A stretch of 16,068 nucleotides of DNA from Alphaproteobacteria bacterium (lineage in GTDB: Bacteria; Pseudomonadota; Alphaproteobacteria; Rhizobiales; Aestuariivirgaceae). Under the pieces are notes generated by a model, which saw only the letters and a list, made by a program, of their open reading frames with translations, was not told where the DNA came from and searched no databases. The stretch is from contig JAJRRZ010000184.1 in NCBI GenBank assembly GCA_024279045.1, forward strand, positions 1 through 16,068, read 5' to 3'. The translations under genes were made by a program, and so were the position numbers. Below, piece by piece: positions 1 to 5,937 of this stretch (positions are counted from its first letter, which is position 1; the number at the start of each line of letters is the position of its first letter).

Positions 1-138
1 ACTCCCCATGTGCATTTTGGCTTCATATCAGACGGTTTTTCGTTCTTGCCAATAGCTCCACTATTGCCTGCGAACGAAAAACCGCTGCTATTTTGCCAAA
101 ATGCCCATGAGAAGTACTCATTTATTGAGACCAGACCC
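1..138. repeat. Palindromic repeat family B, copy 1 (B1), possibly cut by window start
   Basis: This stretch is a large imperfect palindrome repeated at about 4694-4866. Its centre is a perfect 13-bp inverted repeat, CGGTTTTTCGTTC at 33-45 against GAACGAAAAACCG at 72-84. Outer arms (GCATTTTGGC near 12-21, GCCAAAATGC near 95-104) also pair. The first 60 bases match positions 4718-4777 at about 57 of 60. The right end is taken as CCAGACCC (131-138), followed by TA. The left end may lie outside the window. The last 21 bases overlap the HdeD-like gene. No transposase is visible, so it is either a MITE-like non-autonomous element or an intergenic palindromic repeat. Confidence 0.75.
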
Positions 139-681
139 TAGCAGCCAGCCGTGCATAATCATCTCGATAGAGACCATCAGGCCAAGGAACCAAAGTGCTA
201 CTTGCGGCAGGGCGTAAACTACATACAGCCCGAAACCGATGTTCACCAGCCCGAACAGGATGAGCCAGAAACGGTTTGCACCGCTGACACCTGTGCGGAA
301 GGCGGCTACCAGCCGGGTGATGCCGATGGCCACGAACAGGGAGGCGATGATGACGGTGAGCACCACGCTGGCGGCCAGGGGATTGGCGAACATCAGCAGC
401 GAGGCAATGATGTAGATTATGCCGACAAGTGCATTGACCAGCCGCTGCGACCAGCGGATGTCTTTGTCCAGAATGCTCTGGGTGATCTGGATGATGCCGC
501 CGGCGGCCATGAAGCCGGCGAAAACGTAGATGGTGGCCAGCGTTGCTGCAGTCGCGAAGAAGAAAGCTACCGTGCCAAGCACCAGCGTGAGAATGCCTTG
601 TGCCAGCACCCATTTCCAGTTTAGTGGCAGGGCTCGCATATCTTCCGACTGTGCGGCCCCGGCCCGAGATTGAGTGTTCAT
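118..681 (-). CDS. HdeD-like (DUF308) integral membrane protein
   Basis: This 187-residue protein is almost entirely hydrophobic, with about six membrane helices after a short soluble N-terminus. The segment order fits the DUF308/HdeD family: a helix pair starting near WKWVLAQGILTLVLG, a central pair near LVNALVGIIYIIASLLMF, and a last pair near FWLILFGLVNIGFGLYVVY. HdeD in E. coli is an inner-membrane protein linked to acid resistance; the biochemical role of the wider family is unclear. I chose the ATG at 681 because AAAGGA lies 7 bases upstream; an in-frame ATG at 735 has no comparable site. The last six codons and the stop lie inside repeat B1, so the natural C-terminus may have been replaced. 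It stands alone, divergent from eipA. Confidence 0.8.
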   Translation of the reverse strand: MNTQSRAGAAQSEDMRALPLNWKWVLAQGILTLVLGTVAFFFATAATLATIYVFAGFMAAGGIIQITQSILDKDIRWSQRLVNALVGIIYIIASLLMFANPLAASVVLTVIIASLFVAIGITRLVAAFRTGVSGANRFWLILFGLVNIGFGLYVVYALPQVALWFLGLMVSIEMIMHGWLLGSGLNK

Positions 682-1120
682 GGTTGTATCCTTTCCGTGT
701 TTGCAATCTTGCGGTGTGAGGCAGGGCATAGTCATCCTGGCGCGGCGGCCGTGTGTGCCGCTGCGTTGTCTGTTTCATCATGGTTTGGGACACCGCGGAA
801 TATCGGGGCATGAACAACGGGCCCGGATAGTCCCGCTCCCTGCTTCGGTCATTCCATGTGTTGTCGGTCAGGCAGCATTTCAAGGAATGACCGGTCAGGA
901 ATTTATGGAAAGATTGGACAGAGCGATCATGGCGGTGCGTGCAGAGGTTAAGAGATCGCTAATCCTTTTGACTCAAAATGCTTGAGACAAAGCCGCATGA
1001 CCAGTGTCTGGCCCGATTGTGGCCGTGATGCCGCCATGTGCGTGTGGCATGTGCGTGGGCGTGTGGCAAGGCAGGGCTTGCTTGTCGCTGACCATCCGGA
1101 TGGAAACGAAGGAGATAGCC
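682..1120. other. 439-bp divergent intergenic region between hdeD-like gene and eipA
   Basis: This gap must contain the promoters of both flanking genes. I see no convincing gene in it. It holds a perfect 10-bp inverted repeat (CGGTCATTCC 846-855 and GGAATGACCG 884-893), three GGTCA copies (847-851, 866-870, 893-897), and a second 7-bp inverted repeat (AGCGATC 922-928, GATCGCT 954-960). I could not identify a confident sigma-70 promoter by eye. Confidence 0.5.
846..893. repeat. Perfect 10-bp inverted repeat, possible operator
   Basis: CGGTCATTCC (846-855) and GGAATGACCG (884-893) are perfect inverted copies separated by 28 bases. An extra GGTCA lies in the spacer at 866-870. The arms lie about 165 bases upstream of the HdeD-like start and about 230 upstream of eipA. 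It could be a two-site operator or a cruciform-forming sequence. No protein partner can be named from sequence. Confidence 0.4.
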
Positions 1121-1750
1121 ATGAACAGGCGGATGCTGCTGATGGCGGGGGCAATGCTGGTGGCGCTGGGCATGGGCGCGGCGCAGGCGCAACAGGCCTG
1201 GACAGATGCGCCAGCGCAGGCGCGTGTGCAGCCGGTAGCCGCACCAGCGGAAAAGGGGCTGAAGGGTGATACGTTCAGCGCCGACGAAATCGTGCAGGTG
1301 GGGCACAAGTTTTTCGGCACCACCACGCGTGGCCTGGCGCGGGCGATCGAGTCGGTGTTTGCCAAACGCGGGCGGCCCACGGGCTATGTGCTGGGCGAGG
1401 AGGCCTCTGGTGCCTTCGTGGCAGGCCTGCGCTATGGTGAAGGCTGGCTCTACATGAAGAATGGGCGGCGGCAGAAGATTTTCTGGCAGGGGCCGAGCAT
1501 TGGCTTCGATGCCGGTGGCGAAGGCGCGAAGGTGTTGATGCTGGTGTACGACATCGCCACGCCTCGGGCCATCTTCGGACGAATGCCGGGCATTTCAGGC
1601 TCGGCCTATCTGGTGGCGGGATTTGGCGTGAGCGCCTATGGCAACGAGCAGATCACCGTGATGCCGGTGCGCAGCGGTGTCGGCTGGCGGCTGGGGGCGA
1701 ACCTGGGCTACCTGAAAATCACCGGCCGGCCCACGTGGAACCCGTTCTGA
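1121..1750 (+). CDS. eipA: EipA-family periplasmic protein (DUF1134)
   Basis: The 209-residue product begins with a clear signal peptide (residues 1-23, cleavage likely after AAQA). A linker rich in Ala, Gln and Pro follows, then a single DUF1134 domain from about residue 50 to the end. Recognisable family segments include DTFSADEIV, GHKFFGTTTRGLA, FWQGPSIGFD and VYDIATP, and it ends in a Trp-Asn-Pro-Phe tail. In Brucella, EipA is a small beta-barrel periplasmic protein needed for cell envelope integrity; that role is inferred here by family. The ATG at 1121 is preferred over upstream in-frame starts because it has GGAG 6 bases upstream and opens directly into the signal peptide. It is monocistronic, followed by its own terminator. 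The family is characteristic of Alphaproteobacteria. Confidence 0.88.
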   Translation: MNRRMLLMAGAMLVALGMGAAQAQQAWTDAPAQARVQPVAAPAEKGLKGDTFSADEIVQVGHKFFGTTTRGLARAIESVFAKRGRPTGYVLGEEASGAFVAGLRYGEGWLYMKNGRRQKIFWQGPSIGFDAGGEGAKVLMLVYDIATPRAIFGRMPGISGSAYLVAGFGVSAYGNEQITVMPVRSGVGWRLGANLGYLKITGRPTWNPF

Positions 1751-1793
1751 GCGACGCTCTCCCCATGACAGTCGCGCCATGACGGCAGTGGCG

Positions 1794-1828
1794 GGCTCCA
1801 CCGAAGGAATGCTCGGTGGAGCCTTTTT
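1794..1828 (+). terminator. Intrinsic terminator of eipA
   Basis: A perfect 11-bp stem (GGCTCCACCGA 1794-1804, TCGGTGGAGCC 1813-1823) with an 8-base loop is followed by five T residues (1824-1828). It lies 44 bases after the eipA stop, and also just downstream of the convergent coiled-coil gene ending at 1862. Confidence 0.9.
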
Positions 1829-1861
1829 GTTGATCCGGCGTGTCGATATGGCAGTGCTTGT

Positions 1862-2710
1862 TCAAGCCGATGCGCGGTGTTTTTCCGTGCCGTTTCCGGC
1901 TTGCGCGCCACCTTGCACGGCGAGCAGCTCGGCCTCCTTTTCCGCCAGCTTTGCAGCCAGTTCCGCAACCTTGTCCTGCAGCTCCATCTTCTCGCGCAGG
2001 AAGCGGGCGCGCTCTTCGGCCAGTTTGCGTTCCAGCGTGATGTGGGCCTTGCGGTGTTCCTCCAGCTCTTTTTCCAGCCGGGCACCTTGCTTCAACAGGT
2101 CCTTGCGGTCCTGCTCCAGAGCCTTGGCGTGGCGTTGCATCTCGCGTAGGTCGGCGCGCAGCATCCTGGCGGCCTGGCGCGCCTCTGTCAGCTCCTCGCC
2201 GCGATGGCGCAGCGCAGTGCTTGTGGCCTGAAGCTTGTCCACCTGCTCCTGCAGCTGCAATTCCAGCTCGGAACGGCGCGCATAAAGTGTGTCTGCGCGT
2301 TTTTGTGTTTCAGCCAGCTCCTGTCGTGTCTGTTCCAGCTCCTTGTGCAGGCTGGCGATGGTCTGTTCATGCGCGGCGATGGTTTCTTGGGCGGCGGTCA
2401 GTTTCTCGGCCAGCTTGCCGGCGCGGTTGATGGCGCGGGAGGCTTCGGCCTCCTTTTCGGTGGCGAAGGCGCGCGCCTTTTCCATCACCAGTTCCAGCTT
2501 GCGGGCCATCATGGCGTGTTCGGCCTTCAGGCGGGTGTTGTCGGTCTGCAGCGCCAGGAAGGCATCCGGCTTGCGCTTGCGATTTTCCCGCCATTGGTGC
2601 AATTGGCGCTGTCCCGTGCGGGTAAAATGCCACAGCACCATCAGCGCCAGCAGCAGCACGCTGGCGGCCAGCAGCCCATAGAGGATGATTTCGACCGGAG
2701 TCAGGCCCAT
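1862..2710 (-). CDS. Membrane-anchored coiled-coil protein of unknown function
   Basis: I do not recognise a named family. The 282-residue protein has one N-terminal membrane helix (about residues 8-29), followed by a strongly basic stretch (RTGQRQ and RENRKRK, residues 31-47). This predicts that the rest lies in the cytoplasm. From about residue 55 to 265 it is a long Glu/Lys/Arg/Ala/Leu-rich heptad-like coiled coil, with repeated KLAEK and LAEKEAELL patterns, then a short Gly/Ala-rich tail. The architecture resembles single-helix scaffold or septation-type proteins, but no catalytic domain or diagnostic motif is present. The ATG at 2710 has GGGGAG 9 bases upstream. It is transcribed alone, convergent with eipA. 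Confidence 0.7.
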   Translation of the reverse strand: MGLTPVEIILYGLLAASVLLLALMVLWHFTRTGQRQLHQWRENRKRKPDAFLALQTDNTRLKAEHAMMARKLELVMEKARAFATEKEAEASRAINRAGKLAEKLTAAQETIAAHEQTIASLHKELEQTRQELAETQKRADTLYARRSELELQLQEQVDKLQATSTALRHRGEELTEARQAARMLRADLREMQRHAKALEQDRKDLLKQGARLEKELEEHRKAHITLERKLAEERARFLREKMELQDKVAELAAKLAEKEAELLAVQGGAQAGNGTEKHRASA

Positions 2711-3011
2711 GATCGCAAGCTCCCCGAATAATGACTTGTTGACGATACTATGGTCATGCCGAGGCGTGCTGGCAATGCCAGCGTGAAGAAATGACTAACG
2801 CGAGGGGCGGACTGGTCCATAATGGCACAGATCCGCGCCTGCGTAATCAGAGGCTGGTTTTTCCTGTTTCCGCGGCATGTTCATCCGCCGGCACCAACGA
2901 AAAAGGCCCCGGCCATGTTCGGCCCGGGCCCTTTCCGTGTGTGCGTGTGCAGTGTGTGTGCAAGTGCAAGCAAGTAGTGAGCGGGAGTAGAGGTCGTCTC
3001 GAATTCCGTTG
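2711..3011. other. 301-bp intergenic region with terminator and TG-rich tract
   Basis: No gene is supported here. The stretch holds the presumed promoter of the coiled-coil gene (right of 2710), a minus-strand terminator (2900-2933) for the 92-residue gene, and a TG-rich run (about 2937-2975) of GTGTG and GTGCAAG units within the 3' untranslated part of that gene. Confidence 0.5.
2900..2933 (-). terminator. Intrinsic terminator downstream of the 92-residue gene
   Basis: Read on the minus strand, a very GC-rich stem (arms about 2921-2933 and 2903-2915, one mismatch and one bulge) closes over a short loop and is followed by five T residues (complement of A 2900-2904). It lies about 80 bases after the stop of the gene at 3012-3290. 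Because both flanks of the stem carry A/T runs it could work in both directions. Confidence 0.75.
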
Positions 3012-3290
3012 TCAGTGGCTCGTTTCGTAGAGTGTGTATTCTCCGTGGCGGATGCGCTCGGGCAGGGAGGCGATCATCTCCGCCACCTTGTCCTCGCCAT
3101 GGGCGCCGACCAGTTCGGAAATGGCGGCATAGAGCATGGCGGAGGCCATCTGTTCCGGATGCACGCCGGAAAGCAGCGCTTCGTCCCAGGCGTCGATGAT
3201 ATGACGCAGGGCGGCGTTGCGGGCCTCGCGCTCGCGGATGAGCGCCTCGGCGTCGGCGGTGTCCGTTTCCCTGTTCAGCGCGTCGTTCAC
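3012..3290 (-). CDS. Small hypothetical protein, 92 residues
   Basis: I do not recognise this protein. It is an acidic, largely helical polypeptide of 92 residues without signal peptide, membrane helix or cysteine motif. The N-terminal third is rich in Glu, Asp, Arg and Ala. The middle (HPEQMASAMLYAAISELVGA) and the C-terminus (EDKVAEMIASLPERI) look like amphipathic helices. It starts at GTG (3288-3290), with GGGAG 9 bases upstream. Its own terminator and candidate promoter, together with normal codon use, support a real gene. It lies between the Nudix gene and the coiled-coil gene, all on the same strand but separately spaced. Function is unknown. Confidence 0.65.
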   Translation of the reverse strand: MNDALNRETDTADAEALIREREARNAALRHIIDAWDEALLSGVHPEQMASAMLYAAISELVGAHGEDKVAEMIASLPERIRHGEYTLYETSH

Positions 3291-3332
3291 GGTGGCTGGC
3301 TCCCTGTCGTGCCGTGTTTCGTTGTTGGGAGC

Positions 3333-3361
3333 GTTATATGTTTTTTTACCCGTGCACGCCA
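3333..3361 (-). promoter_or_regulatory. Candidate sigma-70 promoter for the 92-residue gene
   Basis: On the minus strand a good -10 hexamer, TATAAC (complement of 3333-3338), lies about 42 bases upstream of the GTG start. A poor -35 (TGGCGT, 3356-3361) is 17 bases further up, with an A-rich spacer. Only the -10 is convincing. Confidence 0.3.
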
Positions 3362-3378
3362 GCAGGATGATAACGGAA

Positions 3379-3409
3379 GGTTAACACGGCGGGTCATGCC
3401 GCGTTAACC
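3379..3409 (-). terminator. Hairpin overlapping the Nudix stop codon
   Basis: GGTTAACACGGC (3379-3390) and GCCGCGTTAACC (3398-3409) pair at 11 of 12 positions around a 7-base loop. The Nudix stop codon (3404-3406) lies inside one arm. On the minus strand the stem is followed by TTCC rather than a long T run, so it is a terminator-like or 3'-protecting hairpin rather than a textbook terminator. Confidence 0.45.
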
Positions 3410-3859
3410 ATGCATGCGCTCGGCCAGGCGCAGGGCATCGGCCAGCACCTCGTGGTGGTCGAAGGCCAGGGGCGGCCGCACCTGCCGCACGGGCATCCAC
3501 ATGGCTTCGGCAGCATCGTCGGCGGCTTGTGGTGCGGGGGCGGGCCAGCGGTAAAGCGCCAGCCATACGCCGGTTACGGTATGGCCACGCGGGTCGCGTC
3601 CGGGGCGGGAGTATATGCCCACCAGCGGCATGTCATCCGGTGCACTCAGCCCGGTTTCCTCCTTCAGTTCACGCCGGGCTGTGGTTTGCAGATCTTCCGA
3701 GTCGACGTCGAGAAACCCTCCGGGCAGGGCCAGCATGCCCTTGAATGGCTCGTTGCCGCGGCGGATGAGCAGCACATGCCACTGCTCTTGCGGATCGCGA
3801 GCCAGGGCGCATACATCCGCCGTAACGGCGGGGCGGGGCCAGTCATAGCAATAGGGCAT
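3404..3859 (-). CDS. Nudix hydrolase
   Basis: This 151-residue Nudix-fold protein should hydrolyse a nucleoside diphosphate linked to another group; the substrate cannot be told from sequence. The Nudix box spans residues 48-71, with the catalytic core RELKEETGL (63-71) and an upstream Glu55. The spacing between the box Gly48 and Glu55 is six residues instead of the usual five. Segments HVLLIRRGNEPFKGMLALPG before the box and a final DHHEVLADAL helix resemble ADP-ribose/NrtR-like Nudix proteins, but no DNA-binding domain follows. I chose the ATG at 3859 because AAGGA lies upstream; the in-frame ATG at 3892 lies in the flanking repeat A1 and has no ribosome site. It is downstream of the TrmH-like gene, separated by A1. 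Confidence 0.88.
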   Translation of the reverse strand: MPYCYDWPRPAVTADVCALARDPQEQWHVLLIRRGNEPFKGMLALPGGFLDVDSEDLQTTARRELKEETGLSAPDDMPLVGIYSRPGRDPRGHTVTGVWLALYRWPAPAPQAADDAAEAMWMPVRQVRPPLAFDHHEVLADALRLAERMHG

Positions 3860-3878
3860 GGGCGCGGGTTCCTTGTTA

Positions 3879-4039
3879 GGCTCAGGACCCATAAATTTTC
3901 ACGCCATTTGTGGCGTTTATGCTTCATCTCAGCGCCCTTGCACCCTTGGAAATACCTTCAGGTATTACCTGCGGGCGCAAGAGCGCTGATATTTCGCCTA
4001 ATCGCCACATCTGGCATGCTTCTTTATGAGTCCTGAGCC
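3879..4039. repeat. Palindromic repeat family A, copy 1 (A1), MITE-like
   Basis: A 161-bp element forms one long imperfect palindrome. Its ends are inverted copies, GGCTCAGGACCCATAAA (3879-3895) and TTTATGAGTCCTGAGCC (4023-4039), matching at 16 of 17, and flanked by TA on both sides (3877-3878, 4040-4041). The centre is AATACC-TTCA-GGTATT (3951-3966). Middle arms TCAGCGC/GCGCTGA and CTTGC/GCAAG also pair. A second copy at 4868-5036 keeps the same ends, centre and centre offset. TA flanks would fit IS630/mariner-like or some IS5-group insertions, but no transposase is present. Confidence 0.75.
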
Positions 4040-4046
4040 TAGGGTT

Positions 4047-4652
4047 TCAGATTTTCAGCCAGCGGCGCAGCAGGGCGTCATGTGCTTGGCCGGGAGTGGG
4101 GCGCAAGTCAACCTGCGCGGGAAGCCGGGCAAGGCGGGTCTGGCCGAAGTATTCGTAAAGCACCAGCGAAACGGAAACGGACAGGTTGAAGCTTTCCGCC
4201 AGGCCGATCATGGGAATGTATGTCAGAATATCCGCGGCCTTGCGCATTTGATCGGAAATGCCGCGGTGTTCGTTGCCGAAGACGAAGGCAGGCCGCCTGA
4301 TGGCGGTCAGGTCGATTTCCGGCAATGGCCTGGCGCCGGGATCCACATAGGTAGCGATCAACGTGTGGCCGGATTCGCGCAAGGATGCAATGGCGGCTTC
4401 GGTGCCGTGGTGCAGGTGAAAATCCAGCCACTTGTTGGCATGGCCAGAGGTCTTCTTGCCGGTTTTCTTCGGGTTGAAGGGCTTTTCCTGGTCGAAGACG
4501 ACATGCACGTTCTGCACGCCAAATGCATCGCAACTGCGAAACGCGGCGGCGGCGTTGTGCGGGTCGTGTATGTCCTCCAGCACCACTGCGGCGTCCAGGT
4601 CGCGCAAATGGGCGATGCGGGTGAACTTGTCGATGCGCTGCTGTGTGGGCAT
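4047..4652 (-). CDS. TrmH-family (SpoU) RNA 2'-O-methyltransferase
   Basis: This 201-residue SPOUT-class enzyme should transfer a methyl group from S-adenosylmethionine to a ribose 2'-hydroxyl in tRNA or rRNA. All three family motifs are visible. Motif 1 is DPHNAAAAFRSCDAFGV (residues 30-46, with catalytic Arg39). Motif 2 is FGNEHRGIS (125-133). Motif 3 starts IPMIGLAESFNLSVS (146-160), part of the trefoil knot that binds the cofactor. Overall length and layout resemble TrmH, which modifies guanosine 18 of tRNA, but the exact target is inferred. AGGAG lies 5 bases before the ATG at 4652; the in-frame GTG at 4658 abuts that site and is unlikely. It reads toward repeat A1 and starts next to repeat B2. 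Confidence 0.85.
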   Translation of the reverse strand: MPTQQRIDKFTRIAHLRDLDAAVVLEDIHDPHNAAAAFRSCDAFGVQNVHVVFDQEKPFNPKKTGKKTSGHANKWLDFHLHHGTEAAIASLRESGHTLIATYVDPGARPLPEIDLTAIRRPAFVFGNEHRGISDQMRKAADILTYIPMIGLAESFNLSVSVSLVLYEYFGQTRLARLPAQVDLRPTPGQAHDALLRRWLKI

Positions 4653-4693
4653 GGACACTCCTGCCGATCATGACCTTTCATCGAATCTGTCCC

Positions 4694-4866
4694 AGGGCCA
4701 GACCTCTGAGCCTGAGCACTTCCCATGTGCATTTGGGTTTCATATCAGACGGTTTTTCGTTCTTGCCAATAGCTCCATTCATTACCTGCCATTGCCCGCG
4801 AACGGAAAACCGCTGCCATCTTGCCAAAATGCCCATGAGAAGCGCTCATTTGTCGAGATAATTCCT
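4694..4866. repeat. Palindromic repeat family B, copy 2 (B2)
   Basis: This copy matches B1 closely across 4718-4850 and carries a central expansion of about 13 bases (near 4778-4795). The central stem is CGGTTTTTCGTTC (4750-4762) against GAACGGAAAACCG (4800-4812), 12 of 13 pairs. Further out, TGAGCACTTC (4713-4722) pairs with GAAGCGCTCA (4839-4848). The outer limits are less certain than the core: the left end is set by AGGGCCAGACC, and the right by resemblance to the B1 end. Confidence 0.7.
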
Positions 4867-4867
4867 T

Positions 4868-5036
4868 GGCTCGGGACCCATGAGTTCGCACGGCATCCCA
4901 AGCCATTTGCGCTGCATGTCAGCGTCCTTTAACCCCTGGAAATACCTACGGGTATTCCCGGCGGACAGAAGAATGCTGCTTTTCAAGCAAATGACGCATC
5001 TGTCATGCCTCTTTATGGGTTTATGGGCCCTGACCC
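4868..5036. repeat. Palindromic repeat family A, copy 2 (A2), MITE-like
   Basis: This 169-bp diverged copy of A1 begins directly after B2. The left end GGCTCGGGACCC (4868-4879) and right end GGGCCCTGACCC (5025-5036) are imperfect inverted copies. The centre is AATACC-TACG-GGTATT (4941-4956), 73 bases from the left end compared with 72 in A1. The shared run CTGGAAATACCT and the CATGCCTCTTTATGGG end show common ancestry. The right end has a small duplication (TTTATGGG twice, 5012-5027). Confidence 0.7.
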
Positions 5037-5154
5037 TGGCGCAAACAGGATGAGGCGGCAACGAAGCTTTGCCGAAGTGCGGGACCGGGAGCGCTTGACT
5101 TGCCCGCCGCGTGGGCCGAAATCATGACGGGAAAGCAACGCAGGGAGGCATGCC

Positions 5155-5907
5155 GTGGCATTCGAGGATCGCACCGAGGTGGCGCAAAGAGCGCTGGAAG
5201 TGCTGGAATTGACACAACTGGCCGCTGACACCACGGAAGACGACATTCGTCGGCTGTGCGAGCGGGCCGAAACCCCGCATGGCCCCGTCGCTGCGGTTTG
5301 CGTGCCGCCGAAATTCGTGATGACGGCACGCGAGGTTCTGGGCAAGCGCTCGCCGGTGGCCATTTCCACCGTGGCCAACTGGCCGCGTGGGCGGTCGAAG
5401 GTGGATTACGTGGTGGCGGAAGCGGAAATCGCCTTCTACGAGGGCGCGCAGGAGGTGAATGTGATCGTTCCCTGGCGGCAGTTTCGCAGCAACGATCAGC
5501 AAACCCTGCCCAACATGATGAGCGAATGTGTACGCGTAACTACACGGCGCAAGTTCATCAAGGCAACGCTGGAAGCTGGCGAGCTGGAGGAAGAGTTCAT
5601 CATTCGCGAGGCGGCACGCCAGGCGCTGGAGGCCGGGGCGGAGTTTCTGGAAACGGAGTCCGGGCAGTGTGCGGCTTGCTGCACGCCTGACCAGGCCCGT
5701 GCCGTGCTGGAGGAAATCCGCGACTGGCGTGGCGAAGCTGGCATGAAGGTGGGGCTGTTGCAATCGCTCGACGAGTGCCGCACCTGGCTGGAGCTGGCCG
5801 CTGACGTGATGGGCGAGGACTGGATCGATCCGGAGAATTTCCGCATTGGCGGGCGCGAGGGGCTGCTGGACGAGATCCTCGGCGTGCTCGACGCGAAGGC
5901 CGCCTGA
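5155..5907 (+). CDS. DeoC-fold aldolase-like protein with altered active site
   Basis: The 250-residue protein aligns along its whole length with class I deoxyribose-5-phosphate aldolase (DeoC; E. coli 259 residues). Shared landmarks are the CVPPKF segment (49-54), ANWPRG (74-79), the EVNVIVPWR strand (100-108), ATLEAGEL (137-144) and TPDQARAVLE (177-186). However, the catalytic Asp102 of E. coli is Asn102 here. The Schiff-base Lys167 (motif FIKTSTG) is Glu166 (FLETESG). The GGVRT phosphate loop is replaced after Lys198, the equivalent of Lys201, which is kept. It should therefore not work as a normal deoxyribose-phosphate aldolase; a different substrate or a non-catalytic role is inferred. 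GTG start, with GGGAGG 6 bases upstream. Repeats A2 and B2 lie upstream; it converges on the SIMPL gene. Confidence 0.75.
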   Translation: MAFEDRTEVAQRALEVLELTQLAADTTEDDIRRLCERAETPHGPVAAVCVPPKFVMTAREVLGKRSPVAISTVANWPRGRSKVDYVVAEAEIAFYEGAQEVNVIVPWRQFRSNDQQTLPNMMSECVRVTTRRKFIKATLEAGELEEEFIIREAARQALEAGAEFLETESGQCAACCTPDQARAVLEEIRDWRGEAGMKVGLLQSLDECRTWLELAADVMGEDWIDPENFRIGGREGLLDEILGVLDAKAA

Positions 5908-5937
5908 GGGCGGATAGCCATTGGCAGCCACGCCAGA

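Larger units (their letters stand above)
4653..5154. other. 502-bp divergent intergenic region filled by two repeats
   Basis: This gap between the TrmH-like gene and the DeoC-like gene contains no supported coding region. About 340 of its 502 bases are repeat B2 (about 4694-4866) and repeat A2 (4868-5036). Only about 40 bases remain on the TrmH side, and about 118 bases lie before the DeoC-like start. A TTGACT hexamer at 5095-5100 could be a -35 box for the latter, but I see no good -10 at the right distance. Confidence 0.6.

Noticed and set aside
122..883. A 253-codon minus-strand frame overlapping the HdeD-like gene.
   Set aside because: It is out of frame with the membrane protein, rich in His and Arg, and lacks a ribosome site or family resemblance.
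5122..5931. A 269-codon minus-strand frame opposite the DeoC-like gene.
   Set aside because: The plus-strand frame shows full-length homology to a known fold; the antisense frame does not.
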